A stretch of DNA of 64,000 nucleotides from Hymenolepis diminuta (GCA_900708905.1 CAADRB010000003.1:483678-547677), one strand, 5' to 3'. Shown: positions 12,192-26,117, numbered from the stretch's first letter. Notes: generated from the sequence alone by a model not told the origin. Numbers and translations: made by a program.

Positions 12192-13638
12192 AAGGATGTC
12201 AGTAAACTTTGCCTATTCATATGCCTTGTAAATCGATATACTGTTCATATTTTATTGGCTATTTTTGTGCATTTTATGATGAAAAGCCGATTATTTTACT
12301 ATGTAGATGCTCTTGTCTTTATGAAGGAAAGTGGATTTCTTTGTACTTATTGAATGGACGTGTACTTCCCAATACTGATATTACCACTTCCTTCACAATC
12401 AGACATCTTCCTGTTGTTATTCCAATATACTTGCCCTTTTATGCGAAATTGTTATGTCCCGAGTACTAACGAATCATAACGTATCTTTGCCGCAGGTCAA
12501 CTCAAGTCGAATGAGAAAGCTCAATCACTCTTCTGGTAATTGATTCGATGTGCTAGCTGCTATATATTAGAATGAATTATTTGAGGTTATAATAGTTGTT
12601 TACTATTAAGTTCATTTGATCAGCGGAATAGCCAGTTACTGTAAGTATTGTAAATACTATTGAACGAAACAATGCAAAACTTTGAATATTACAGTTAATG
12701 AATGGAGATGAAAATGCAGGATGAGATCTTCTTTATCTCAAGTTGTTAATTGCATCTCGTTTGCCTCAACATCATTAGAATATTTTTCTAGACGATTGGA
12801 GAAACTTCACGAATGGGGAATTAAAAACTCACAAATCAACTCTAGTCGTCTAGAAGTTTGGAGAGTAGCTGGTTTTGTTACTCAATTCAATTCTGCAGAG
12901 TATTTAGGTGATGTACGGCGGCGGCTACTGCAATTTACGGTAACATATCGTCAAGAGAGAACAGACAATTGTTCGGACAAGCAATACTTCAAGGCACATC
13001 AGTATTTTGTGGAGAGTATGAAATTTATGCTGCAGAAACGGCTCTGAGATTGAATTTCTCGGGAGTTTAAACTCAATAACTATTATCGCATCGGCGTAGA
13101 CATCTAAATACAAATACACAATGAAACCGGGGTCTGAGAGCTAGAGATTTTTGCACAATTTTATTGTATGACCGCTAGGTGTGAATGAATACTTAACAAG
13201 AATTTGTGATAATAAGTAGTGAAATATCAAATTATAGGCAAAAATGGCAAATGTTGTCAGAAATAGTCGCGATTTATATATGAAGAAACGAACATTTTGA
13301 GATTATCGGCGATTTTTAAAAATGAAAGAAAAGATACTAAAGAATAAATCAAAAATTTAATATTTGCGTTTTTGTTATCTCTTGGGACTTTATATAGTTT
13401 ACTTATTATTGATCTGTAATTAATATTAAAGTACAAAACATCAGCCAAGTTACTAACGGAATTTTCTCCCAATTAAAGAATATTCTTATTTTACGGATGA
13501 ATTTAATATATTCAAGCTTAAAATACTAAAATCAAGTTAGTTGTGGCCATCCTTTCTTAAACTGATATGCAGTGTAGGCTATAAAAGTCCCTGAAATAAC
13601 GCGGTCAACTCGCATTCTTCTAGTTGTCTGTATAAGAT
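12192..13638. other. NUP35-FGD intergenic region
   Basis: Contains the unassigned ORF at 12721-13047 and an exon-like patch after CCGCAG at 12496 that would encode a 15-residue alternative NUP35 end (VNSSRMRKLNHSSGN then stop). Otherwise AT-rich, without recognised elements. Confidence 0.3.
12721..13047 (+). CDS. hypothetical 108-residue protein
   Basis: ATG-initiated open frame of 108 codons, preceded by an acceptor-like AAATGCAG four bases upstream. The product looks helical, with clustered charged residues (SRRLEKLHEWGIKNSQ, GDVRRRLLQFTVTYRQE), and is not low-complexity. I recognise no domain. It sits 530 bp after the NUP35 stop on the same strand and could be a small gene, the last exon of an alternative transcript, or chance. 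Confidence 0.35.
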   Translation: MRSSLSQVVNCISFASTSLEYFSRRLEKLHEWGIKNSQINSSRLEVWRVAGFVTQFNSAEYLGDVRRRLLQFTVTYRQERTDNCSDKQYFKAHQYFVESMKFMLQKRL

Positions 13639-16600
13639 ATGGAGAATTCTGAATCATTTGCTTTGAAAGTTGATTTTCTAATCCCAGATTTGTTTAAAAA
13701 TAAAGAGCAAAAGAAGCCAGAGAGACCAGTCTGTCGTAGCAGGAGGGGTGCTAATGCAGTCAGCACTGCCATTCGAGCCATCTACCAACAGAACGAACAA
13801 AGAAAAATGCAAAGTCCGCTAATTTCACTCGAATTAGAATCCAGAAATCGAGTCAAAACTCTATTAGCATCTGCTAAGGATGGATCTTTTGGAATTGATG
13901 AACCTGCTCCTTCGCAGAAGAAAATCAAGAAATTGGAAAACTTGTCCAAAGAGTTGTTTGACACGGAAAAGCGATATCTCGAATCATTACGTGTTTTGAA
14001 GGAGATCAGCGACAGAGTCCAAACCATAGAATCAGATCACAAGGAAGTACTTCGAGATGTGTTCAAAGAAATTCCATCTTTATATATGCTTCACAGCATC
14101 ATTGATGAGAGATTCTATAAGACTCCCGATAAAGAATCCAACTTTGCATGGTTTATTCAAATCTTTACCTCCGCAGAAATATCACCGTTTATGAATATTT
14201 ATAGAGCATTTCTTGCTCGTGTTGGGGAAAAATATGAAACACTGCAATCTATCTATGAAAAAGACAAATTATTTCAACAATATTGTCAGTCTTTAGTAGT
14301 ATGTAGTTTAAGACTCCTATATCCTTTTTTTGATTTTATAATTCAGTATGTTTTTAATGTATTTTATTATATAGTTGACGAGTAAATTTTCTAAACAACA
14401 TGTGCAAAACATTCCAGGAATGTATATTGGCATCCAGAGTCGTCTGATGCGTTATCAGTTGCTACTTCAAAGTAATTTGACGTTTTATTTGATAATTATT
14501 TATTTATTTAGAAATATTGGATCTCTTGCCTGATGGAATCGATAAAGAGCGTTGTGATTGTAAATTTATATTTATTTTACGCATATTTTTTCAACAATTA
14601 GGCGCTTTAAAAATAACTGTCAATGTACTGAAATCATCTGAAGAGGAGGTTACCAAAAATGTGAGATTTTATTTATTTTATAATTATTCTGCCAGGAAAT
14701 GATAAGCAAAGCGATTTTAATAAACTCTAAATTGGAAGGACGTAAAAATAGTGGAGATAAACTCTCCCTTTTCATACGATCTGGGCCATGTCTCAAAATT
14801 CCCCGTCGATCTGTGAACCGCAAACCTCTAAATCGACATCTCTTTCTCGTAATTTTGATTTCGAAATTCGTTAGAATTTTAAATTAAAATTGAAACTAAC
14901 ACTTATTCTTTAAATAGTTTTCTGACTACCTCATATTGACAGAGCCAGAGATTCTCACTACTGGCCATTACATTGTCAAATCCGAACTGACAATTGTCAG
15001 CATGATTGTGAGTTTTAAAATAGTTTTCTCATGTTTCAATAGCTTTTCTTATTGGAATTTTCACTAATTCATTAACATATAAATTTTAAGTTGGAGGAAC
15101 CTAAAATAGAAGATGATATTCCCGTAGAGAAATGCATCCGAATTCGTGCCGTGGAGTGTGTTGTTGAACTCATGTTTGCGTAAGTTGTTTCCCACTTTAT
15201 TTCTTGTTTTATTACTTACTATGCTCTGTCAAATATATAATATGGATCTCATTATAATACTTTTGCTACTGCCTTGTTTATCTTTGTAAATTATTCTATA
15301 ATAAAATTGGAACAATTCCGCGATATTTAATCCAAGAGCTCTCAACCTGCTTATTATCTGATATCCCAAGACGTCTCACACGTCATCCAGTGGCATTTTT
15401 TGACACCTCCTCTATCTTTAAACCTGATTTTATAAAAATCACTGTAAAATGTTGAACCTTGTATGTCCTTTATTTTTTTGAGTTACAATTTGCGTTGGAA
15501 AATGGCGTGAGAAATTTTACGTTTATGGTAAAATTCTCAATATACTGGTACAGTGTTTTCAGCACTTGTCTAGAGTGGAGAAGTAGCAATGTGAAACTCA
15601 ATTTGCAAATTCTTTCTTGATCTGTATTTGCCAGTTAAAGTAATCGTGCCTAGAGGTAACCTTTGACTTTTTAAATCCACTATGCTCTAAGCTTTAATAA
15701 TTTGTGTTCACAGTATCAAATAATCTTATTGAAATCTATTAGACAAACTAAAAAAATTACATATTATGTGAGTTAATCGGAATTAGTTGGAACTTAGGAA
15801 AGTCCTCTTGTCCATTCCTTGTGGATAAGGGAGTCGGTAACTGATAGGTAGTTTTAAATTTCCTAAAAATGCGATTCAGTAGGATTTAAACAACAGAAAG
15901 AAGCAAAATGATCCAATAGTAGATTCAAAAGAGTTCTCCCTGGCGGGAGGTCATGTAGGGTTGTGGTTCTTAATACTCCTCCTGGATAAACAAAAGGATA
16001 TGTCTGTGTTTTTCTTATCAGTATTGATTGTTATTTTCATTTAATAAATATAAATTGGCAGGTATCTAACACGTTGATAAACAATAAATTAAAAAAATAT
16101 TCAGTTGTGAATTGTCCAATCCTCGACCCACATTTTCTGGTGGAGCCCATTTTATGAACTTGGAACATCTAGGATCTATTTAAACGACTCTAGTCGTAAC
16201 GGCAATTTGGAGATCTTATAAATATACCAATTATTAATACCCACAGTAAAACAAAAAATATTATTATTTTAATTGTGGGAAGCGTCTGAACTCTGTTTAA
16301 AGAAAGCCCAACAGATGATAAAGGCGAGAGGATCAAGGGGATGCGAGAATAAGGTCAACGTATCAATGCGTTTTACTTTGGTGTTTGCATTCGAGTTGTA
16401 TGCTATTTGTAGTTTACGTTCCGAAATTCGAATTTCATGATTCGTCACCTGAATTGCAGCAAACTCTTGCCTATGATTTCAGTACGTATTGACCGGTTTT
16501 CTTTAATCAGGAGGGGTCGGTCTTGCAACTTTAATAAATTTACCCTCCCTATGTTTCTGAGGGCAAAATAACTTAACATGATATTCAGCAGCTTACAATT

Positions 16601-19600
16601 TTAATATAGTTGAGATGAGACAGCTACAAACTTACCAATGACAAATGTTTCAAATTGGATTTACTTAATTTTTTCAGAGATGAGAATGAAAAGAACAGTT
16701 GGTGGAAAAGTCTGGAGGAGACAATCGAACAGGAACGACACAGAAATAATGTTATGCTTTCCGCTGTTCCTAGATGGGGCTCTGTAAGTTACTTCCACTA
16801 CTAAATCTACCAAATACATTTCAAGTATTATAAAGCTTTTATTTATTAATTTAAGCAGACTATCTATTTAATGCTCGTATTGAATAACTGTTTTTTTATA
16901 ATAATGAGTGAATTATGTGGAAGATGGTTGAATCTGCCACCATATTATTCAACCAAACGCCCTGTTGGTAGACATCTTGAAAGCTAAGGTAGTCCGGATC
17001 TAGCTAAAAGGTCCAGTTAACAGCTAGGGTAGCAGTGTTTTCACCCCATCTACATGAAATATCTATGCCAATAGGGGTCAGCGTACTAAAGGTCACCACG
17101 GTCTAACGCTTCAAATATAGAGATGCTAGCTGCATTTTGAAGATACCCCAATTAAAATTGTTGTATTATCTGCAATCCGATTTTCTTGAGTAATGTTATA
17201 TGATAATGTTGCTTTTCATATTTGACTCCTTCCAAAACTTGATTTCTAATTGCCGATTTAGAGCTCTGATTCTGTTGTACTAACATGAGGTCTATTGAGT
17301 CTGAAATTCTCCTAACATCATCACTTTCTTAATTTTTCTCAAGGTACGATAATTTTAATAGTTATAATGCCTCCAATAGTTTCTGGCATTCCTGGGCAGA
17401 GAAATAGTATTCTGGATTATCTCTGATGAGAAATTCGCATTCTATCTCTCCATTCACCTCTGGTCGTTCTTACTATGTACCTTGAGTGTCATATTAGATT
17501 ATAGGTCTGATTCTAACAGGAAATAGAGAGGTTTTTGTTCAGCACTGAAATAGTTTTAACTACAAAATATGAAATTACGACAAGCGTATAGTCATACAGG
17601 AAAATAATCAATGACATCCATTTAGGAATCAATAGTAGCTTAAGGTAGCAACAACAGATATGAATAAAAATAGGAGAATGGCGCCACACCGTAGGTCAGC
17701 TCAGGTAATGGACAGGTTTTGCTCGGTACACCAACTTCAGGATGTGCACTAATGATCTTATGTGACCTCTGGATTACCTGTCTAGAAAATGAAATCTGTG
17801 TTCCTAATTAAAAACAAATTCGGTGCCTGCATTCTAATGTGTACCAATTTGGATAATTTGATTATAAATTCGTTACTGTCTTATTGCCGGGCCTTGTAAA
17901 ATGATTTTCTCCTACAGGTTAGTTTAAGGTATTCAGAAACCGCAATCGTAGGTGTTAAAGTTAGCAAACTAATTCTACCGCAATATAAACAGTAAGTTGC
18001 ACCGATCGACACTGTAAAATCGGCTTAGCAACATTTCCGCTGACTCAACCGTGAACGGCCACGACTAAACAGACACGCGTTTACGCAAATGTGTGGTCGA
18101 TTGTTTATGAACAGGTAAGTGATCCAGGTTCGATACATGTGTTTAAACGCGTTTGTGACTCAGTTGAACCACTTCCGTGCAATAGAATTAAGGGCTAATT
18201 AAATTGAACCGGTAGAACATTAGCGTCTTATTGGATGTAAAATAAACCGATATTTACAAATTAGAGTGGGTTATTGTTTTTTGGTAAATAAAATGGTGCC
18301 CATTTGTTTTATTTCACCAATCACATACAAGATAAGAAATTGATTCAGGAAAGGACGTTTGAAGTTACAATTTGTAATTATTCTACGTAATTTAAATCAC
18401 TTCATTAATGGAAATTTTTCTTACCAATTTGTGGCGAATAAATCACTCTTTTCTTGCCTTATTTGATTTTAATTGGTTTTATCATTAGTATTATTACTCG
18501 AAATCACGGGAAATCTAATTAATATAGGAAATAACAACATAGATCAACTTCAAAGTAATTGAGAAAAGACGATTAAAATGAGGAAATTAGCAGTGTAATT
18601 ATTCATTTAAATTAGCGAATCAACAGATGTTCTTTGTATTTGAGACTCGAAAGTTCAAACTTCAGAATCTCGTCTCTAGATCCTTTTTCGAAATGTTTGT
18701 GCTCGAAATACAGTAGTCTGCTATTTTCGTGATTGTCCATATCAGTTGTGTTGCAAGTTGATTGAATTTTCGCGTACCTCTTTCTTTTCACATGGTCAAA
18801 GACCACTCTGCCTTTACTAAGTTAGGAGTTCGCTAAAGATTTTGACTATTAAAAATGTATACTTCTTATTTCATCTATAACATATCTTATTGAACCCTTT
18901 TAAATGTTTATCGTTTAGAAAGCTTCTGGATATAACATAAGCGTCGGCAAACGCTTCCCTTTAACCAAGTTGAAAATCGCATTGCATATAATGGCAAAAT
19001 TAAATGAATGTGTATCAAATTAGGGCGACCGTATTCGTCGGAGCTCCAAATTAATCACCATTCTTTGGATTAATTAGGTAATCCATTAGCCGATTGTAAG
19101 TAAGTTATCAATTACATTTTGAAAGGTCAAACGGCAATGGCGACAATGAAGGTAGTTGCAATCGTTCATTTCAAAGGCTGCTACCAGATAGGTTATCATA
19201 TAAGAAGTATAATAAGGATGAAATTTCTTTTAATAGAATTTCCTCATCTTCGAAGTCGGTGGTAACGGATTCCATTCCCCCCGGTACACAGACGGTGAAC
19301 GGAATGGCCCAGCATATTGGCTATTAAAAAGAGATCGACAGAATTTGAATTTCTCACCAAGAGTGCCTCATAATGATACACCTCTATCCAGGATGGGTGT
19401 TGAAAACGTTTTTCTAAATGGGCTTTGGAAGTCTAAATATAAATAAATATGTATATGTATATATATATATATATATAGTGTTATTCCTATGTGTTAACAT
19501 TTATTCACTAGTGAACCTATGACTCACAAAAAATACCGTTTCATCTATTGCGTATTTAGTGCGCGACTGAACTTTGTTTCAGAAGGGTTGTTTCAAAACG

Positions 19601-22600
19601 TGTTGCGTGTACTCGTGACTGTTTCAAAGGTTTTCATTAACTGTACATGGTGGTAACACCCATTATCTATCAAATTTCGAATTAGCTTACAGTTGTATGT
19701 AATTCTGTACAAGATGAGTTACACGTGTGCTCAGCAATTGAAAGATTTTGCTGTTCCTATTAAAGTAAATCTACTCTTGTTGTAAGCGGTCAGAAGAAGG
19801 TAATAATTTGTACGAAGTTTGAGACCAAACAGATCCCATTTGTGATGAACGTTATTAGAAATGATTTAGAATGAGCCACGTTTCATTTATTCACAATGAA
19901 CGTAGCTAATGTATGCATTATCAGATGATACAAATAGCAGGAGATGCATTAAGTAGGCATCACGAGATAATGATCGATTGCTCGTGTATTTGACTTATAT
20001 TGATCGCGATCTACTACTCTCTTGTTCTCATCAGTGTAGATGCGACAGAATCAGAAAATAAGGACAACGCAAGGCCTCAAATGCAGTTACATGAACTATC
20101 TGTTTGGTCATTGATTTCTGGGGTCAGGTTACTAATTGACTCGTTATGTCAAATCCTTCGAGATTTGTCTGGGGTGAAGAATGTGGTTTTGGTACCATTC
20201 CGGTCTAGTTATTGCTGCTGTCTTACTTTTGTGCAAATTTGTGCAACAGTTAATCGCCACTGTCTACTGATTCAAATTAAGCCACTGCCTTTTATTAAAT
20301 TTTCACCTTCTCCATTAGATATATGGCGAGTCGTCTAGGTAACCATGGGTTAAGAATCATGTCAAAGGTATTGACTGACTCACGATATGGATCTAGCACC
20401 ACAATATATATATATAAAGTATATCGTTTTTGGTTTTAGAATGTACAGACGTCTAGAGCCGCAGAATGGGTGAAAGATGAGCAGGCCACAATGTGTGCTC
20501 TCTGTTATCGGCGGTTCACTCATGTTCGACGGAGACATCACTGCAGAGCTTGTGGAAAGGTAAGTGAAGACAAACTAAAGATATGATTTATATATTCTAT
20601 TTATATTAGCAGATTGCTTGTCTATGACATGCCGAAACCCTACTTTCGATTTTTATTTATCCAAATTAGTTGATTTTACGCGCCACAGTTTCGAGAAAAT
20701 TGATAATTGCGATCTGTAGTCAAGCATTTTCGTTTCTCTGACGTCAGAAAATGATTGTAATACGCGGTAAGAAAATTTACTATTCTTGTACTCACTTTTA
20801 TTGCTTCTGTCGTCTGCTTCATTCATTTTCTCTGCAAAATGAGAGTTTCATATAATTGGGTTCGTTTCAGACGATGCCTCTCTAAGGAAGACTACTGTTC
20901 TTCAGATTCACCATTGCTTATAAGCAATTTGCTTCCATGCTTCTTTTTTGCATAGAAGTTCCCTGAAATACAAAGCAGCTTGGTACCCAATGTGCGCCGT
21001 TGGCGCAGTGTTCAACATGTATGGTTGTCAAGTCGGAGTTCACGAGATCGACGCTTGTCGGTGTATATCCATATCAATCACATACTAGTCAACTGAAAGG
21101 GTGATAGAATGTAGGTTTCTCATAAGAGCGTCTCCAAGATATTTTCACTTTGTCCAAGTCAAGTTTTATGAACGAACTCCTTAATGGGCTTTAGAAGCTT
21201 GAGCTCTTAAGGGAATTTTGGTACAATCTCTTCGTTTCTCAAATGCAGCATTAGTTTTACGTTTTTACATATCCTTAATGCCATAGGTTAATACTAATTA
21301 CAGTCGGATAATATGCATACATTTATCCTTTGCTTGTAGATATTCTGTGGTACCTGCTCAGGCTACAAGGCCGTCGTCGAGAATCTTGGACCTGCGCAGG
21401 TTCGAGTTTGTGAAGTGGATTATTATCGCCTGAATCCCGACATCAAACCCCAAACCGCCGCCGCCTTAGAACGAATCGCTCAGTTTTCGGAATCGGTGAG
21501 CTTCTAAGGCGAATATATTAAATATGTCGAAATTAATAGTGTTTTTTTATTGCAATTGCAAGCATTTTATGATCGAACTAAGATGTTTTAAAGTAAAAGT
21601 TACCGCAATGTTTATTTCAAATAGATGTTCTGAATTGCGGAAATTGAATTTGTTGAAGACTGATCAAATAAACAATGATGATTTTCAACACAGAATTCCA
21701 TTAAGTTAGGCGTTGAATGTCATTGTTTTAATTTCATGAGTCCCGATAGATCATTTAGCTTACTCTTTTTGCTTTTCCTTCATGCCTTAGCTTAAAGGAT
21801 ATGGGGTTGATTTGCAAAATCTGTGTACTTATTTCTCAGAATGAGTAACTCTATCTTATACTCTGATCTTTATTTACAATAATTATTTACGCTTTGTCAA
21901 TAAGTTTTAATGCACCAAAATACCGGTACACTTTGTGTTGGTACCAGTTACTTAGACGGTATAGTCACGTCTAAATGACATTCATTTGAGTTTGAAGGAT
22001 GAATCTCTCGTGTTTCCAAAATTTTTATTTAAGTCACCATTAATCTCTGAGATCGAATTGTCTCGATCCTGCGGTGATCTCAAGTGGTTTACTTTAATTA
22101 GCGAGATAAGCTAATTAAGTGGTTCTTGAGTGAGCCTTGATAGAGTTCAGTTTCCCCCTCGGCGATGTCCGGAACCGTTCCATCTATTTATGCTACTCCT
22201 TCTCTATGATGCCTTATAAAGCACCTCTTATACACGCAGAAACACGCTTGTCACATATCTGCTCGTACGCCTCTTTCATCTTCTCCCGCTCTCAACACTT
22301 TCTTTTAAATCCTCATGATGGTTTATTTAACAAACTTTAATCTACAAAACTCTTGTCTCCTACTTTAAGAACTGTCGTTTGCTGTTGCTAGCTGCCAGCC
22401 CTTAGTGGTTACTGCTACAAGTTAGTATCGTCCCTGAATAATACTCTTCGACGATAATAAATTTGATAATATTGCCAATGATTTAAGAGGCTAAAATCTG
22501 ACTTTATGTCCTTCATCTTTAAACTAGGAAACAGAATTTGATCTTTGAGGTTAAGGTTTATTCAAATATTGAAGATGAATATTATCTCTAATATAGCTAT

Positions 22601-25600
22601 TATAGTCTAAGGATTCCTAAGCATACCTTATCATTCATAATATACGCATCCCCCTTTTTCCTATTGGCTGAAATCTCCACTTCGTCCTCTTACTCACTTT
22701 TAACACTCACAGTTTAGGGAACCCGATTTTTTTTCAATTAGTGTATTTGAACAAAATTTCGTGTCAAAGATACGATTTGGACATATCCCTCGTGATAATA
22801 TTTACGGGGGAGAGGAGAAAAATAAATTTGAGGATAGATCAAGTCGCGATTAGGGGCTCTTTGTCCCTAAAAATTTCATTCTTTGAAGTCTTCGGAAGCA
22901 TTCGATTGGAGTTTGGCTTTCAATGCAAGTGGGTGAAAATTACAGTAGACATTGGTTTTTAAGAGTGGGGGTTTGCACTTATTTGCATTTCCTTAATCTT
23001 GTCCCAGTCAAATTCGTCAGATTGCAGAAAAACCCGCACACCCAAGCTAGCGAGAATTTTTCCTAATGGCCAAGAAACCAGAATGGTACTGGCTTACCTG
23101 ATTTTAACTTAGCGGAATGAACTCGAGGTGACCTCCAATAATAAATAAACATAAAACGAGTACATATATTGGTTTTAGGCAAATTTTCAGGCGACCTGGC
23201 AGGTTTTTGACAAATAACTGTAATTGGACTAGTGATATTCATCGCTGAAGTAAAGGCGATTTACTGCAACCGCTGAACTTACATAAATTTATGCAATACA
23301 GAACTCTCTTTTTAGGTTCTAACTTAACATTAATACATTGACAGGGTTTGTCACATGATTATTGTTTATATGATACACTGAATGTACTGTCACTAACTCA
23401 GCGTACTTTAATGGGTTAGCTGAAATTTAGGTAACCCTACTGGTGTGTTTCATTATCTTTCTTATTTTCTCATTTCATAGGGTCAGAAGTACGCTCCCTA
23501 CCACTGCGGTTACATTATGTTTACCTCAAAGGTTCGAAGCCAATGGCCTCATCGGAAAACCCACGTGCGAGTTGAGTATTCTGCGGGACTGGTTTCCCGA
23601 GAACACAGTCCTTCTCAAATCTCAATCCCCACTTCTCCTCCATCTGCCCACACCTCAAACAACCTGGAATCTCTGTGTGCTCAAAACCCACCCTCTCCAT
23701 TCCTATCTCGTCCTACTCGGAAAATGAGTCTAGACTTCGCCAATCTTCGCCAAACGTCCATCAATTCGACTACTGACCATAGTAATGGAGCCGCCTGCTC
23801 CTCTACAATTATGCCACTTCCAGCTGCTAGACTGATTGTACGACCACATACGTCCAGAGTATTCTGTGTTCTTCAACCTGATACCCTTCTTGCGATTTAT
23901 GCGGCAAAAGGGGATGCAAAGAGTTGTGATAGTGTTATCCTACTTGGAACTAGACTTTTGTACCTGGTTCGATTGAGTGGACAAGGAAACAGTCTCACGT
24001 CATCGTCTAGGGACTCAGTTTCGAATTCGAGAACGAGTAGCTCCAGTAATGATGATGCAATATCCCTTCAAAGTAAGTTAATGCATTTCTCCTACAATGT
24101 AAGCGTCATAATGCAGAGAGGGATATCTCTTATACTGCTATTCCGGTGAGCCGTAACTGGGAAATTGAGACGAGGTTCGGCGATTGATATAGATTGTAGA
24201 TGAGTACGGATGGCTGGAATATATAGATCACCACAATTTGTGGTGGTAGCTCCCTGACATTGAGCACTGTCGAGTCCTGTCATGCCCCCTTTACAATCGA
24301 TGAATCAGCTGACGATTAAGAGGCCTGAAGACCCAAAGATCAGTCTGGCTATGTTGTGTTGTGTTTTAGCATTTAAATGTCAATTACTGTAGAGAAATGT
24401 TTTAGACTTGACATGTGGCAACACTGCGCACACACATTGCCACAATAATTTTGGTAGATTAAAGCCATAGTACAAAAGTTAACATTACATGTGATCTATA
24501 AAACTGCTTATGCGACGCTCTTTTTTCTCTCAATTTGTTAAGCGTCAGCTGAAAGACCTCCTATTAACATATAGCTAGTGCTTATAAAATGCCACCGTCA
24601 GAATAACTCTCCTGAAACGGGTACAGCTTCACTAGAGTGAAATGTACATTTCGTCTATTTAAGTCAACTGTAGTATCTGAAAATTTGTTAAGCAATGAAA
24701 GAAATAGGCGGTGAATTAAAATACTACCATGATTCTGGACTGCTGAACGGAATGCTCTATAGTTTATGTACTTTCATTTATCTGTGCTGCGTGATCGACA
24801 GGCCAGTAAGGAATAAATTATAAGATCTTCTAACAATATAGTAAGCCCACTTAGGAAAGCGTTTTCATCTTGTATGGATAGTGACATCATGGAGCTTACC
24901 TGGTGTGAGACTGGAATTCCGCTACCTCCTTTATTTTCCAGACTTAACTGGTGCAGTTGCCTATTCAGCTTATTGGGGGTGCGCTGATGGAATCGAACTC
25001 GTGACTTCTGACATGGCAGACGTGCACGGCGACCGACACACACAGATTTCCTAAATCTTTTTCCTCTTTCAAAATGTAGGATATTAAAGGTGTTTTTCTT
25101 TCAATGGGCTATGAAAGTTTGCTTAGACATTTCGGTATCAAAAATACATATAACCTCAAACATTACTACTTACGCATTTTAAGATTGTTCTATGCTGTAT
25201 TGGGTATTTTGTTCAAAACCCCGAGCATCGGGAACCACAAATTCCATAAGTAATATGAAATTCTTGATTCGAAATATGATTCTGGACCCGCTTTCATCTG
25301 GTTCTCTTCTCTCAATCAGCAGTTTAGGCGTTTGGTTAATTATGCAATTCATTCGACTTGCACTGACTAGTTCCAAAACTGACACACACGTTGACCGCTA
25401 CGCCATCGACGCAAAAGTTAAGTGCACAATTTCCTGGCTGACCATGAGCTGATATGAGTCTGACTTTAACTACCAATTTTTACGTAAAGATATGGTCTAA
25501 CATCGTGCTACTATACGGCGAAGAAAGTAAATCACAAATAAATAGATAAATATTTAATTTTAGACTTCTCAAATAAGAAATCACCAGGAACATCCCTTCC

Positions 25601-26117
25601 AGAACGTAAAATCACAGTTGAAAATAATCCAGTGGACTTCTACAAGCGTATTAGTGCTATAAAGACTCCCTTAGCCTTGGTTGCTCCTTCTGTCGCTTTA
25701 AGAAAAGCAGAAGAACAGGAAAGCGATTTAGATGAGTTGGATGTTGATTCCGATCATAATTCCTTGAAACACTCCGAAGATTCGTCCAGTCCTTCACCAG
25801 GTGTTCCATCAACACCAAATGGAAAGCCCGAGACTCTTGCAAATGCACTTACGACTAATATGGGAGGGGTTTCGTCGCCTATTTCAGTGGATACTCTCTC
25901 TGTTCTGTCAAACATGAACGGATTTCTTATTCTACCCAACAATACGGACAAGGTGGCGCACTATTTTGAAGCCCCAAGTGAAGAGGTTCGAAATGTGTAA
26001 GCGCATATTTCATATTTATTAATGAGTGGTTTGTCTCTATTTAATGCATTCGTTTTGTGCTGTTTTAGTTGGATAGAGAAAATCAAGAACTGTGTTGTCG
26101 AATTCGATCATAGTTGA
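13639..26117 (+). CDS. FGD-family Rho/Cdc42 guanine exchange factor (DH-PH-FYVE-PH)
   Basis: Thirteen exons join in phase to 882 residues: 13639-14295, 14375-14471, 14512-14559, 14602-14660, 14696-14848, 14918-15007, 15091-15179, 16678-16783, 20440-20559, 21340-21495, 23481-24072, 25564-25996, 26069-26117. Domain order: basic N-terminus; DH domain from about residue 105 (SKELFDTEKRYLESLRVLKE to IQSRLMRYQLLLQKILDLLP); first PH domain (NRHLFLFSDYLILTEPEIL); FYVE finger with WVKDEQ and RRRHHCRACGK; second PH domain split by a Ser-rich insert and ending WIEKIKNC. This is the FGD1-FGD6 architecture, an exchange factor that activates Cdc42-type GTPases at PI3P-bearing membranes and shapes actin. 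The eighth FYVE zinc ligand is Asp, not Cys. Introns range from 35 bp to 3.7 kb; the large ones hold SINEs. Which vertebrate FGD it matches cannot be decided by eye. Confidence 0.93.
15180..16677. other. FGD intron 7
   Basis: 1.5 kb intron. Its 3' part (about 16270-16545) is one copy of a dispersed repeat also found at 43900-44140. The rest shows nothing I can name. Confidence 0.6.
16270..16545 (+). repeat. dispersed repeat B, copy 1
   Basis: Aligns by eye with 43900-44140 over more than 200 bp: shared TTTACTTT...GTGTTTGCATTCGAGTT, GAATGCAGCAAACTCTTGCCTA and TTGACCGG...TCGGTC blocks. Strong divergence indicates an old family. The type is unknown. Confidence 0.55.
17380..17525 (+). repeat. 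dispersed repeat C, copy 1
   Basis: Shares GATGAGAAATTCGCATTCT and neighbouring blocks with 62290-62430 and more loosely with 36650-36840. Edges are uncertain. Confidence 0.4.
19235..19437 (+). repeat. tRNA-derived SINE copy (SINE-A, copy 2)
   Basis: Degenerate tRNA-like head, shared GGAATGGCCCAGCATATTGG body block, and the family tail GTTGAAAACG...CTAAATGGGCTTTGGAAG. In FGD intron 8. Confidence 0.6.
19447..19477 (+). repeat. TA dinucleotide microsatellite
   Basis: ATGTATATGTATATAT-type run directly after the SINE-A tail, a usual place for simple-repeat growth behind a SINE. Confidence 0.9.
20975..21197 (+). repeat. tRNA-derived SINE copy (SINE-A, copy 3)
   Basis: Head with an A-box-like TGGCGCAGTGTTCAAC and a degenerate B box (GTTCACGAGATCGACG). 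Ends in CTCCTTAATGGGCTTTAGAAG, matching the other copies. In FGD intron 9. Confidence 0.65.
21496..23480. other. FGD intron 10
   Basis: 2.0 kb intron. Several open frames of 60-75 codons occur but none has splice support or recognisable content. Nothing further seen. Confidence 0.5.
24820..25045 (-). repeat. tRNA-derived SINE copy (SINE-A, copy 4, best preserved head)
   Basis: On the minus strand the head reads GGTCGCCGTGCACGTCTGCC, then CACGAGTTCGATTCC, a near-canonical polymerase III B box. The body runs to the family tail GATGAAAACGCTTTCCTAAG. It lies in FGD intron 11, antisense to the gene. Confidence 0.72.

Larger units (their letters stand above)
16784..20439. other. FGD intron 8
   Basis: 3.7 kb intron between the DH-PH half and the FYVE exons. 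It contains a copy of repeat C (about 17380-17525), a SINE-A copy (19235-19437) and a TA microsatellite (19447-19477). No coding sequence recognised. Confidence 0.6.

Noticed and set aside
23443..23727. 94-codon ORF on the plus strand
   Set aside because: Out-of-frame shadow of FGD exon 11, whose frame matches the PH domain.
24960..25045. tRNA gene on the minus strand
   Set aside because: The B box is good, but the A box and stems do not fold, and the sequence continues into the repeated SINE body and tail.
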